Below, piece by piece: positions 34,908 to 46,200 of a DNA stretch of 64,000 nucleotides. Source of the stretch: Montifringilla adamsi. Lineage: Eukaryota > Chordata > Aves > Passeriformes > Passeridae. Numbering within the stretch: the stretch's first letter is position 1; every line of letters starts with the position of its first letter. Made by a program: the position numbers and the translations under genes. The stretch is from NCBI GenBank assembly GCA_017590115.1, contig JAGGNK010006559.1, forward strand, positions 5,879,784 through 5,943,783, given 5' to 3'. Under the pieces are notes generated by a model that had not been told where the DNA came from, ran no database searches, and saw only the letters and a list, made by a program, of their open reading frames with translations.

Positions 34908-37369
34908 GACAAATGCACAGCACTGCGCTGGGCTTCTGGCTGCCCCAGAATGTCTTTCCTCCAGTTCTGGCTACAGCAGCAGGTGGAGAGGCCTGGGAAG
35001 GGGCTTCAGCACCAGCCTGGAGCTAAAGGTTAAAGTCACCTTTGCTCATTAAGCAGTTCTGGGCCCTGGGCCCAGTTCTGTCCAGGGGCTGTGATTGCCA
35101 CAGTCAAGGGAAGACACTGTGCAGACATAAGCTATGACCATCCATTCTGCCTCAGAGAGAAGAGAAAATTGTTTTCTTTATTTATTAATATAGACATAGC
35201 CATGGTGGCTGACAGCCTGTTTTAGGAAATAGCTAGAAACTGGAGCTGAAATCATCTTTTCCATTTTCAGTGCTCAGGCTAAGAAATGCTGCCAATCCAC
35301 CTACAGTCCTGAGCAACTACCAAACTAAATTGCCCACAGGTTATTTATTTAAAAAAAAAAAAACAACATTTCTAGCTATGACAGCTACATGTAGTAAGAG
35401 AGGAGAGGTTTTCACAAACCATTCTGCAGAGTTTCCTTGTCATGGCTGGATTTCCACGCTGCAGGTGGGGGTGACTGACTCAGCAGCCAGCACTTTATAT
35501 TATGCTGCCAGTCACTTTTGGCCCTGGAGCAACATCCATCACCAGCACAGCCTTGTGTGCTGCTGGGCATGTGTACATCACAGATAAGATGAGCTTAACC
35601 TTTCTGTTTGGTAAAAGCTGACCAACATCTGCAGGCGTGCTGGAGAGAGGCTTTTGAACAGGGAGGCAGCAGTGGAAATAAATTTTGTTATTGCTGTGCT
35701 AACTCTGATTTACTGCTCTGAAACTAGGATAAAGCAGCCAGGAGCAAGCAGCGCTATAAAGATATCATTTTAAGCCTCCTTTTTGAAAGAGGCTAAGACA
35801 AAACCCGCAAATCTCATAGCCTCAATTCACTGTGTTGTGCTGCCCGTGACTGTTGCTGCGCAGATGGATTTCTCTTAACAAATCTGAGTCTAGTGGCAGC
35901 TTTCACAGACCATATGCTGCCCCCGGCACAATGGGATAAGGTGAAGTAAGGACACACAGTCAATCTTTTTTTATTAGCACCAATTTCCATTTAAGCCTTA
36001 CTGCTGTTTTAGCAAGGGTTGTGAAGTTAATGGCACAGAGATGGGGTGGGGAGTGAGGATGCAGAGAGGAGGGCGTGCAGGCTGAGGTGCTCTGCGAGTG
36101 CCAAGGGCAGCTGGCCATAGCTCTTTCTCAGGCACTGGTGTGCAGCTCTAGATCACCCCACTGGCTGCATGCTGCGCAAAAAACCTGGACTGACCCTTCA
36201 CCGAGGCCTCCCCGAGTCCAACAATGCACTCTCTCCAAAACAGGTGTCACCAGCTCCATTTCTCATACCTCAGCTCTGTCTTCAAAATTGGTCCTGTCCT
36301 ATGACATTCATGTTTGGTCTTCCACTGCAATTGAGAAGTTCAGTGTCGTATCACATTGTTTGTTCACTGTCAATCACATCATGTTACCTACTCCAGTATT
36401 CTTCACCTTTAGAGACTATTCTCCTTCTCCATGAGAAACAATGTGCTGAATCCTGGCCTCCCTGCTGCCTTCGTATCCCTGCATCTTACTGTGCCCAGCT
36501 TTTCCTTTGCATTGTATCATTTCTGGTCTCTCTCTTCATTTATCATCGGTTTGCATTCTGACTTGGGTTTTTTTTAATTCCCCTGTACATTCCAGTGACT
36601 GCTGCTTGGTGTACACATTGCTAGATGTTGGCAAACTGCTCTGATTTGCTTTTATAAATTTCAAAATATTTAGTGAAATTCAGAAGTTTGGCTTTGGCCC
36701 TATGAGACAGACTGGCTTCTACAGTCACTCATCTTGATGTAGGGAGCATTCAGAGCAAGGCAGGAAGCGTAACTGTACTTTGAGCAAAGTCCATGAATAT
36801 TAGAGGCATTACCAACTTAGTGCCAGGGTGAAAAATCACAACTGCAGATTGTTTCTAATTGCAAAGGCAAACTAACCAAGCCAGAACAGTGGAAACTTGG
36901 TGAAGGAATAAGATTTCCACTTTTTTCAGTTTCTGTGAATGTTGCCTTTAACATAGAGTGCCTCTGAATCCTGTAATTCAGGCTTCAGCAGCTGGCAGTT
37001 AGCAGTGGTGTTCCAGAAAATGAAATCTGTAGGTAAGCCTCATCTTTAATCCAGCTGGAGATCATAACTACCCCTGTAATCATTATTCTGTGCTAAGAAG
37101 TCTCCTGCATGTCAAGTCTGAATTCTGAAGGAGAAAAAAAGGAGACAGTGGTTGATTTTTCACCTGTCTTGCAAATGCCAAACCTAGCCTTTTTTGCCAG
37201 GTCAGCACTTAGAGTACTAAGTGTTAAACAGTGGATTTTCCTGAATTATTATGCAAATATACTTTTCAGCTCTTCTCTTTCTAGCACAGGGAAAAATAGC
37301 AGTTGAAAGTGTGTCAGCTACTCCAGCTCACCCTCTTTCTTTCATTGTCTCCTTACCTGTTCCATAAAT

Positions 37370-37830
37370 CACGGACACACACGCAGATACCTGGAGCCCT
37401 CACGCAGCCGGGTGTTCGCTGCTTGCTTTTGACACACCCCTAGCTTTAGTTTGGCGGTTTTGTTTCTTAATTCTTCGCGCACCCCGACGGTCTCTAACGC
37501 AAGTCACTAACCGCTGTTTTGCTCTCTTGGCTGCCAAGGAACTGCCTTGTTCTGCACTAGCCCCGTCCCTCCAACCCTGCTTCTCCCGGCCAGAGAGACC
37601 AGCGAACCGGCGCCCACCGTCACGATGGGCCTCACATTCCCCTACTGCCTCACAGTCGCAGTCCACCGGAGACCTGACTTCCTCAGAGGAGTGCGGAAGC
37701 AAGGAGCTGCTGGCAGAGACCCCCAGCCAGGGAGGCGAGCCGGCCTGACTCCGCACGGGAACAGGGCTGGCCACCGCTCGCCTTCGCCAGGTCGCCCGCC
37801 AGCCGTCTCTGCCACGAAGGAGGGAGGTCC
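37370..37830. other. CpG-rich patch over the last MTCL1 exon
   Basis: CpG dinucleotides are frequent here (for example ttcgcgcaccccgacgg near 37473 and gctcgccttcgccaggtcgc near 37780), in contrast to the CpG-poor surroundings. It starts about 170 bases before the exon and continues past the stop codon. It may reflect coding constraint plus an unmethylated island. I see no TATA box or other core promoter element. Confidence 0.5.
37539..37748 (+). CDS. MTCL1: MTCL1 alternative C-terminal exon (long tail), coding part
   Basis: Acceptor tctcttggctgccaag precedes GAACTGCCT. Joined in phase 0 to the large exon, it gives a 69-residue tail and TGA. The tail begins [20 protein letters not shown], has a basic Pro/Arg segment ([10 protein letters not shown]), then a Ser/Thr/Gln segment ([12 protein letters not shown]) and an acidic end ([16 protein letters not shown]). 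As I remember it, mammalian MTCL1 has a closely similar alternative C-terminus, diverging only in the last 20 or so residues. The Met at 37527 is intronic. If the 58 bp exon is included, the same bases become 3' UTR. Confidence 0.82.
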   Translation, partial: ELPCSALAPSLQPCFSRPERPANRRPPSRWASHSPTASQSQSTGDLTSSEECGSKELLAETPSQGGEPA

Positions 37831-38790
37831 GCTTGGAGAGGTCAAAGAATGTTCTCAGACACAGCTGCTGAATGTGCAACCTGGGAAACAGAGGTGTTTC
37901 TGGAATGAAACAGTTAATGTGCCTGTAATAACTTAATTTTTTTCATAGCTGAGAAAACTATTTTTGTCTCCATCTTTTCTACATACAGTATATTAACAAA
38001 AACAACAAAAAAAAGGGGTTAAAATGATATAAAGTAAGATTTAAAATAAAATGTAAATTAAGTTTTAAGGGAATTTGAATACGTGCTCGCGCTCTCTCCA
38101 AATACTGACTGCCTTTTGGTTATATTTGCACTGTTACGTTTTCAGTTTTGGTTTTGGGTATTTTGGGTTGGTATTTTTTTTAATTTCATGTAAAACTAGG
38201 GTCTTAAGTTAATTTTATTCTATTTTAATGTCAGTGTTATCAGTTTTTAAAGGTAAGGTTCTTAAAGATGCTTCAACTGTCTGAAGCGATACCTTTTAAG
38301 CAGTGAAGAAAGCCATTAAGCTCGTTCACTAGACTTGTAATTAATTGAGATGGAGGGGAATACAGGTAAACACAAGTAAATGTGTAAAAAAAAAAAAAAA
38401 AGAAAAGAATGCCTCAGAAAGTCTTACAGAGTTAGCTGTAAAATACACCTACAATACTTGACTTGCATGCCTCTGGGTCCTCGCACTTTAGTGCATGTAC
38501 ATACTGCTACTGTACCATCACGTAAATGTGGGTCAATCTGTTTCACTGTAATATTGTTGTGAATTTACCTGTACTGTACTTTTATTGTTGGTATTCTTGC
38601 ATTGACTATACAAAAAAGAGTTTTTAAATTATTGTTAGCAGTTCAACTGGCTATGTACAGCGTTTACTGAGAACTTCCTTCGTTTTGGAAAAACCATGGA
38701 AATCTCTGGGCATACTAAATTGTAACTGGTCTTGTTTAAGAGTCTGTTTGAGACCATGTGAAGTGGAAATAAAACCCTCAGTATTTACAA
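37749..38790 (+). other. MTCL1: MTCL1 3' UTR
   Basis: About 1.04 kb from the TGA to the probable cleavage site, shared by both C-terminal forms if the 58 bp exon is a cassette. It is CpG-rich at first, then AT-rich, with a 16 A run at 38386-38401. Several TGTA-type motifs (for example TGTACTGTACTTTTATTG near 38569) could bind Pumilio-like proteins; that is inference. No open frame of interest lies within it. Confidence 0.72.
38768..38773 (+). promoter_or_regulatory. MTCL1: Probable MTCL1 poly(A) signal (AATAAA)
   Basis: The hexamer lies in GTGGAAATAAAACCCTCAG. A CA-containing cleavage region (GTATTTACAAG) lies about 15-20 bases on, and a T-rich element (TGTTTTTTTTTATT) follows about 40 bases downstream. 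This is the best poly(A) signature after the last stop codon. Confidence 0.75.
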
Positions 38791-41700
38791 GCTGCTCGAG
38801 TGCTTCATAATGTTTTTTTTTATTATGGTAGTTCCCAGGTTCATTTAACTGGGGGACATAAAAGCCCCTGAGCTTCTCCTTTATTCATAAGGGAAGAAAA
38901 AAAAATCTTCCTTATATGAAATAAATCACAGCAAAACCAAATATTATGCTGTGCTCCACAGACTCCTGTGAGCACTGGATCAGACCATGGGAAGGTTTCT
39001 AAATTCCCTCCCTGAACTCCACAAGATATCTACTCACACAGATTGTAGGACCCATCTTCTCAGTTTCTCTGAGGCCCTATGGCTTGTTGTTTTCTCACTC
39101 ATGGGAGTGAAAACCAGCCAGCTAAATGGAACACCAGAAATATGAAATGTCCAGTATTCATCTGAGCTTATATACCATCTGCATTACACACAGAGACCAA
39201 TAAACAGGGCTTTTGTAAAACTGAAGGCTAACAATGAGAAGTAAATGCAGCCAAGAATTCACGCTTCTGAGAGGTGGAAACCTCTCAAGCTACTTTGTCT
39301 AAGACCATCTGTTTGGCCACATGCTTTCTCTGGAGCCCCAGAACTGCTCTGACTAGTTATCCCATTGCTGAACTGGCTCATTCCCATTCTGTTTCCTTAG
39401 CTGAGGTTTTCTGAGGCTCATTTGTTGAAGAGCACCATCTGGGCTCCCTAGAAGCCTTCCTGGTTAGCTCTGTCAAGAAATAAGCCCTTCACATCCTGTC
39501 CTGCTGCGTCACAGCCGGCTTTCTAGGAAGTTTAATTCAGCTGTTGGGTAAGAACAAACTCTGTCTCCCAAATCGCAGCCAATTTAGTTCTGATTACTCC
39601 CGTATCATGTAGGGCTGTGGCTATTGACCTGGGGTCAAAATGTCCACCTGTGGGTCATCATTACAAAAATGGCCACTTACCAAATGGGCAGTGACTGAAC
39701 AGTGCTGCTCTCTGATGGCTCTCTGGTGACACAGTCACAGTCACAGCAAGGGGTGTCCAGTGCCAGTGAGGAGCAGCAATAGCCATGTTAGTGATAGCTG
39801 CCTTCCCAGCTGTCTCAAAGCCTCACTGTAGCCTTTTTCATGAGTTAAGTGTAATCCCCAAGTCTGAATGCCCAAAATTGTCTGTGGTGGCCACCCTATT
39901 TGCTTGAAAATCTTCCTCTTGCAATACATTGCTGAATTGTTGCACTAATTTTGGTTTGGGAGTGGAAGGAGGAGTACATGCACAAAAGTGTTTTGGAGGT
40001 GAACCACAAGAGTCACAACGGTTATTGGAGAAGACTAAGCCACAACTGAAAAATCCTTGTTTGTTTTCAAAGTAGCTTTGCAGGGATAAGGGGAAGTTTA
40101 CTGCTTTCTTGAAAGCTATTTGTCCTTCTTGAAGCAATTGGAAGTTGCAAATGAATGAGCAATGTTGACAACCAACAAGTAAAAATCGGTTTCTTCTGAC
40201 AGCTGTAATTTTTTTGTTAATTATGCACCAGAAAATTCAGGGCACTAATCTGTTACTTTGATGCCAAAGGATGGTATTTGCCTTCCAAGTCAAGGATGCC
40301 CCAGTTTGCAGAAGTAGCTGCTGGCCATCCTGAAGATCCATGAGGATAAGCTGCTGTCTGTGGCTTGACAGGTAAAGTGCTTCTGAAACAGCAGGAATCA
40401 CTGAAACAAAAGTGAGAGAGCAAGCAATAGCAAGAAGGAGAAGGTTAAGCACAAATGGAGATTCTGTGGGCAATCTTATAAAGAATGACATTAACTAAAC
40501 ATAATCTTCTTTCTAGTCTAATTAGTGAATACAGTGGCATCAACAAATATCCCATGTTTCTACTGGCTCTTTGGAAACAGGGCTTTTCTCTTCCAGTATA
40601 GCTGCTGGTGGGTTTGGGACATTCCTACCCACCTTCACATTATTCCATCATGCTCCATAATTGCTTACATAAATCATAAAACAAATGACAAGTCTGTAGT
40701 CCATCTGAAGCCCTTTTACAATCTTCTGAGAGAAAATAAAAAGCCTTTTTAGAAAGTCTGCAGCTCAGTGTCTATGGGGTATCTGAATTATTGCCTCATG
40801 AATAATCAGGGCAGGAAAAGCCTCACAGATTACCACACAAGTTAGTGTAAGGGGATGTGAATACATGTGTCACAGCTTTTTTTTGGTAGGGCTGAAATAG
40901 CTGGATTTCACCCAGGGGGTTGTGCTGCCAGAGACAGTGGCCTTGGGATATCGCCTGCTGCTGCAATACAGAGTGGATCAGGAGCAGGACTGTGACCTGT
41001 GGCATCCCTCCCAGTCCAGACAGCTTTCGAGGTGGCTGTGGCACCCCAGGGTGATGGGGTATCCCTCATGTCACAACACTGCTGTGTCTGTGTGGGTACC
41101 ATGAGGAGGAGAAGTCCCCCCTTTCTCCCACTTTACTTCCTGCCTCTTCACAGTCACCTGCTCACGGCACGCTGCCCTCCGCTTTGCACACCAGGGAGAC
41201 AATAGCCGTGGATAAATACCAGTGGCAATGGTGTACAGCCTCTTAACTCACCAACCCAAGTTCACAAGGAAATACCCAAAATAGGACAACCTGGCAAAAC
41301 CTCACCTGTGTTGTGCCTCAGTGCCTGGAAAATGACCAATCTGGGACCATCCTTCCCCATTACCCTTTTGCCTTCACATCCTCCTCTGCACAGAGGGAAT
41401 CTCCATGACCATACATTACCCCAAAGTATACATTTTCCCCTCATCCCTTCCTTTCCTGAGTATCTGAAACACCAAGCTCCTCCATGGTCTCTTTGGAGGT
41501 ATCCCATTTCTTGCTCACTCCCTGTTCCCCAGTTTTTACTTTGTTATATGTAAATCATTGTAACCTGCTGGTGTGTTATTAAGCTGCTGAGTACATATAA
41601 TTTTCATACAAAATGACAGCTAATGTCTTCAGTCTCCACACAGCCCAGCCTGCTTCACAGAGAGGCTTAATAGCTTTGAGCAAATTCTGCTTCCCTTCCC

Positions 41701-43193
41701 TGTTATCATCCCCTCATTCATCTTGTGGGAATATGAGACATTGTGCCATCAGGTTTGGGTGAGAGATGTTACTGCTTTGCTACAGATGTCTCTACAATAA
41801 AAGACTAGCACCTGTTGCTGAAAATCACTTTTTATTCCCTATCAGAGCAGATTTAGGACTGTTGTCGTTATTCAATCTTCTTTTTTTGGCATGCCAACAC
41901 TTTCTGGAGGCCAGTGTTGTCATCCTCTGAAAAAACAAATGAGAAATCCTGAGAGCACTTGGTGATTTGGGCAGGATTTCACCATTGAGGGAGGGATCAA
42001 TGGGCTGCTCAGCAAAGGCAGTGCAGACTCTCATCCTGAAGATGGCCTGAAGAAAGGTGATGTTCCATATTGAGCAGTGTTTGGAGGCAAAGATGGGGCT
42101 GGGGCTGCACAGGCCCAAAGCAGCTCCTCAGAAGTTCCTGGTTTGGCAGCCAAGTCCCTGATTTGACAGCCATCACTTGCAGGTTAGAGCTGCAGGAGGT
42201 CAAGAGGTGGGTGGCAGAATGTTCCCTTTCTGGGGACAGGGCCAGGGAGCCCAGGGTGGTAGTCTGAGATCTGAGGAGAGAAGGTCATAGAAAAAGAAAA
42301 ATCAGTGTACTTGGCAGCTGCAAGTAGATGGATATCTCAATGAGGAGAAGAAAGAAGGTGGTTTGGATATTGAGTTTTATGTGATTCTCTAGATGGGAAC
42401 AAGCCTGGCTGAGCAATGTAAGCAGATACTGCACTGAAAGGGAAGAGTGCTGTTAGGCCATGAAATGTGAATCTTATTAAATCTCAGCAACAGCAAATAG
42501 CAAATTTTGGTTTGTCCTTTTAAATCTCTAGGTGGTTTGTTTGGGATTTGGGGTTTTTTGTATACCTTAATTATATTTTATAATTTCTACAGTAAGACTT
42601 TAGAATACGTTTACACACAAAAATGCCATGGACTCAGGTACTCTCCTAATCCTCCTCCTGCTCCTGTCTCCCACTGTGATCTGTCTGGATTAGCCTGCAG
42701 AGGAGAGAGCTGAGTGCAAATGGATAGGCTCATCCCACAGGCTTTGCTCAGCAGGTACCTCTTTCTCACTGAGCTGATTGGAACCCACCTGGCTCAAAAA
42801 TATCAAGCCCTGCCATAATGGAATAGGGCATCAGTTGAAAAAATTACCCCTTTAAAATAGGATATGAGCAGTCCCTACATTTTAGCTATTAAGAACTGCA
42901 ATATTAAGTGCTTAGCAATTTAGAACATAAATCTCATTGATTTTCTGCTCAGGGAAGAGAATTAAACAACTTAAGACATTGGGAGAACTTTTATCACAAA
43001 TCTTTGATTGCAGCTTCAGTGTGTTTTTCTTTAAAATACAGCCTCAATTCCTGATGTTTTCCTGGGAGAAGATATGTATTGTGTTGTTCCTCATTGCATT
43101 TTCTGCACTCTGCATTGTCAGGACTGAAAAAAAATCCACTTTGCATATGTGAATGAGAGGAAGAACAATAAAGGCCATGATTTTGTCACAGCA

Positions 43194-43268
43194 ATTTCCA
43201 TGACAAAACCAAAGACTTTTGAGAGGGAGTTTTCTTACTACAATGTCACTGTGGTTTGTCATGGAAAT
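43194..43268. repeat. Inverted repeat, 16-17 base arms
   Basis: ATTTCCATGACAAAACC (43194-43210) and GGTTTGTCATGGAAAT (43253-43268) are complementary except for one extra A/T in the left arm. The spacer is 42 bases. The 75-base unit could fold as a hairpin. No repeat family is recognised. Confidence 0.8.
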
Positions 43269-46200
43269 CACATTTCAAACAAAAAACAAAGCCCTGGCTT
43301 CACGAATTATCTGTGTTCCTCTTAGTCTGTGGTGCTTCTGACAAAGAACACCTCTGTTTCATAATGTACACATAAAAATGTAAGTTAAATATGTTGCACA
43401 GGCATCTTAGATGTATTACAAGTAGGTTCTGATGTATACTCCAACAAAAGATTTTTTTTTTTTTTGAGCAATAGGACCATTAAATAGTTGGAAGGAAAAC
43501 AGCAATAAGAAGTTGGGAAAGACAGAGCCCTGGAAACCAACACCCTGAACTGTGTTTGGTAAACAATGAGTCTCATTCTGATTTTCTGGAGAGCAGCCCC
43601 GGACCTGTGCCTTGGCTTTAGCAAACCTTGAGTGGTGTCACTTTCATGGGAGGACACACAAAGGGACAAACCTTGCCTGTCTATAACACTGACAGCATCT
43701 CTCAGCAGCAGTCCACATTTGAGTGACAGGGAAACTCCATCTGATGAGCTGCACTGTGCTGTGCTTTTCTCAAAAAGCCCCGGAGTCTTCAGCAGGACAG
43801 ACTGACTTGCCAAGCCATGAGTCCTGAAGAACACAGTGACACTCAGTGGAGGAGATATGGTGGGACACTATTCCCTGAATTATGCAACATTTTTCACATC
43901 AAGAACAGAAGTAAAATTACTCAGAAAGTGCAGCACTATGGGATAACACCTCCTCAGGTATGTGGGTTATTTTTATTCAGCAAATAATTAGTGCATCTTC
44001 CTAGAACAGAGCTAAATAATTTAGCTCTTAGAATTTCCCCACTTAGAAGACTCTGCCTGAACTCTTGGTGAGCAGGCCTGGTTAAGGTGACCAGCAGCCC
44101 CTCTGACCAACATCAATCTTCCATGAAGAACTGGGAGAACCTCCACTTGCTATGGACCCCCTCTCACAAGCACCACTTAGCCCCTGCCAGCTCCCAGAAC
44201 CAGAACTGGTTTATTTAGCTAGTCCCACTACCAGGGTTTCTGGTTTCTCCAAGAGGACTTAGCTACCCTGAAATCATCCCAGCACAAGCACAGAATATTC
44301 TTCTGGTGCTGGTTCTTCAGGTTAGGCAGAGGCAACTCTGAAACTCCAGTGGAGCCAGGATGGAGAATGGAGTGAGGAACTAGACCACTGTTACCTGAGG
44401 CCACTTCTGACCTGAATGGCAAAAAGAAAACACACCACCCTACACCGAAATTAAATTATCATTTGAACCACTTAGCAAGTTAACTAAATTGATTGTGACC
44501 TACAAACTAGAAAGCTTTGGATATGTGGAAATGCTTCTTTCTGTGGGAGTCAGGTCACTCAGTAAAATCTAGGTTAAAAATCCACACACATTTTCTATGA
44601 AGCCTCCATTGATCTTGCAGCAGAAACAGTCAATCTGAAGAAGCAGTAGGACATGTTTAAACCTTGGCATCTATTAGGTCAGGCCTGCAATTGTTTAAGT
44701 CTCTTGTCAGGGTAGCAGACAATGCTGATGAACTGATTAGGCTTGGTGCATATTGCAGTGCAGACACAGTAATCACAGCCTAGAAACAATCATTTAAACA
44801 GAAAATAGTGTATCACATGCAGAAGGTTCATTTGCAGCTGCCTAGAGGCAGCACCTCCACAGCTACTATGCAAAAGTAAAACACATCAGGCAGCACATTG
44901 GGCATTAAATCTTTCTAAAAGGACATCAGCTAAAGACCAACAGCTGCTGTAGTCACAGAAGATAGCACAATTAAATATATATCTTGAAAACAGTCTCCTA
45001 AAGGAAGATGGAAAAAAAGTATCGATTTATGTCTGTCTATCTGTAAAACAGAAAGCCTCTTATCTTTTTATATCTAGCAATGCATACGTGTATATACAGG
45101 AATAACACCAGACCCCTAATAACAGACACTTTGCAAGGTCTATGAAGTGGCCTTTTCCGCAAATGGATGGAGGAGATGTTCTTTAGACCAAATAGACTTT
45201 CCCAGCCCTCTTAGTATTGTCTTTTGTCCCATACCAGCATCACACAACTCTTAACCAGAGACTGCTGCAAACCTGGTCTTTGGAAATAGTCACCACACAG
45301 TATTTGCTCTGCTGTTTTTAAACAGCATTTGTGTGCAAAAACTCAGCTCAGATTAAGAAGAGAAATACAATACAGAGCTTTAAAGATAAGTTAAATGGAC
45401 AGTGAAAATTGGCCTTTAATCTGCTTAGGAAGTCTTTGTGATTAAAGTCTAGCAATTTTTTCTGTGCTAATGAGGGACTAGTTAAGATGGTCACTGAAGA
45501 AATGTCTGGGGAATAGAACATAAGCCATGGCTGGTGTTGTTTTTTCCTCTTTTCTTTCTAAATCATTTACTTTGATAAATTTTGGGTTCTTTTCTGTATC
45601 AGTTTGATCAGATGGAGCATACAGACACAATCAAAAGATACATAAGTAGGTTTTCAACCTCCATCACAGTGAGTTCCCTTTCTCCAGCAGGCATCTGAGT
45701 GTGCTACCACGTAAGCAAACCTCCTTTTGATGCATGTTTTATGCAAACAAGCCTTTGCTTTAGGGAGCAGCAGGCCACGAGCTGGCACATACATCAAACA
45801 GCATGCAAACCCTCCCCCACCAAAGACACGGTTTATAGCGTGCCATCAGATTGTAGAAATGTAAAACATCTGACAAATTCTGTAGGGCTATGCCACGATG
45901 GCTCTTTAGAACAGGCAGGCATTGCTTTCACAGGTTGCAAAACCTTCCCTGGAACACCAATGCCCTCAGCTGTATATTCAAAAGCCATAAATAACAGCAG
46001 TTAAATGTCCCAATGCTTTATGGATTAGAAAGCAGAGGGAATGGGCATAAATCTCATATTAAACCAAGTTAACTGGAGTTTATATTATTGACTGATTTTC
46101 TGGCAACTAGTTTTAGCGGCAAGATAAAAATAATATTAAGAAGGCACTAGTGTTCACTGGGAGGTTTTGAAGAGTTCAAGGGGCACCTGATTGGAACAAC

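Larger units (their letters stand above)
34549..37538 (+). other. MTCL1 last intron
   Basis: A 3.0 kb intron if the 58 bp exon is a cassette. It contains a 29 T run at 34879-34907 and a candidate poly(A) hexamer at 34622. From about 37370 to the acceptor it becomes CpG-rich. No other exon was recognised. Open frames at 35270-35587 and 36075-36561 look fortuitous. Confidence 0.7.
6762..38790 (+). other. MTCL1: MTCL1 locus, 3' half of gene (exons to poly(A))
   Basis: The block contains the downstream exons of a microtubule crosslinking factor 1 gene. MTCL1 is a large coiled-coil protein that bundles and stabilises microtubules, binds the polarity kinase PAR-1b/MARK2 and acts in epithelial and neuronal (axon initial segment) microtubule organisation; this is family knowledge. 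In the sequence, all splice borders obey GT-AG and the joined frame stays open across eight exons for 943 codons. The tail NQTVLLTTPWGL and the alternative tail starting [11 protein letters not shown] match the mammalian MTCL1 C-termini as I remember them. The paralogues MTCL2 (SOGA1) and MTCL3 (SOGA3) share the coiled coils but, as far as I recall, not these tails. The 5' exons are outside the window. Confidence 0.87.

Noticed and set aside
6762..37748. Gene might be MTCL2 (SOGA1) or MTCL3 (SOGA3) instead of MTCL1
   Set aside because: The coiled-coil signature is shared by all three, but the two alternative tails (NQTVLLTTPWGL and [11 protein letters not shown]...) fit my memory of MTCL1 only. 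A protein search would settle it.
43385..43834. 149-codon minus-strand open frame as a gene
   Set aside because: It has no domain, no splice context and a low-complexity Lys/Leu stretch arising from a poly(T) run. It looks like chance.
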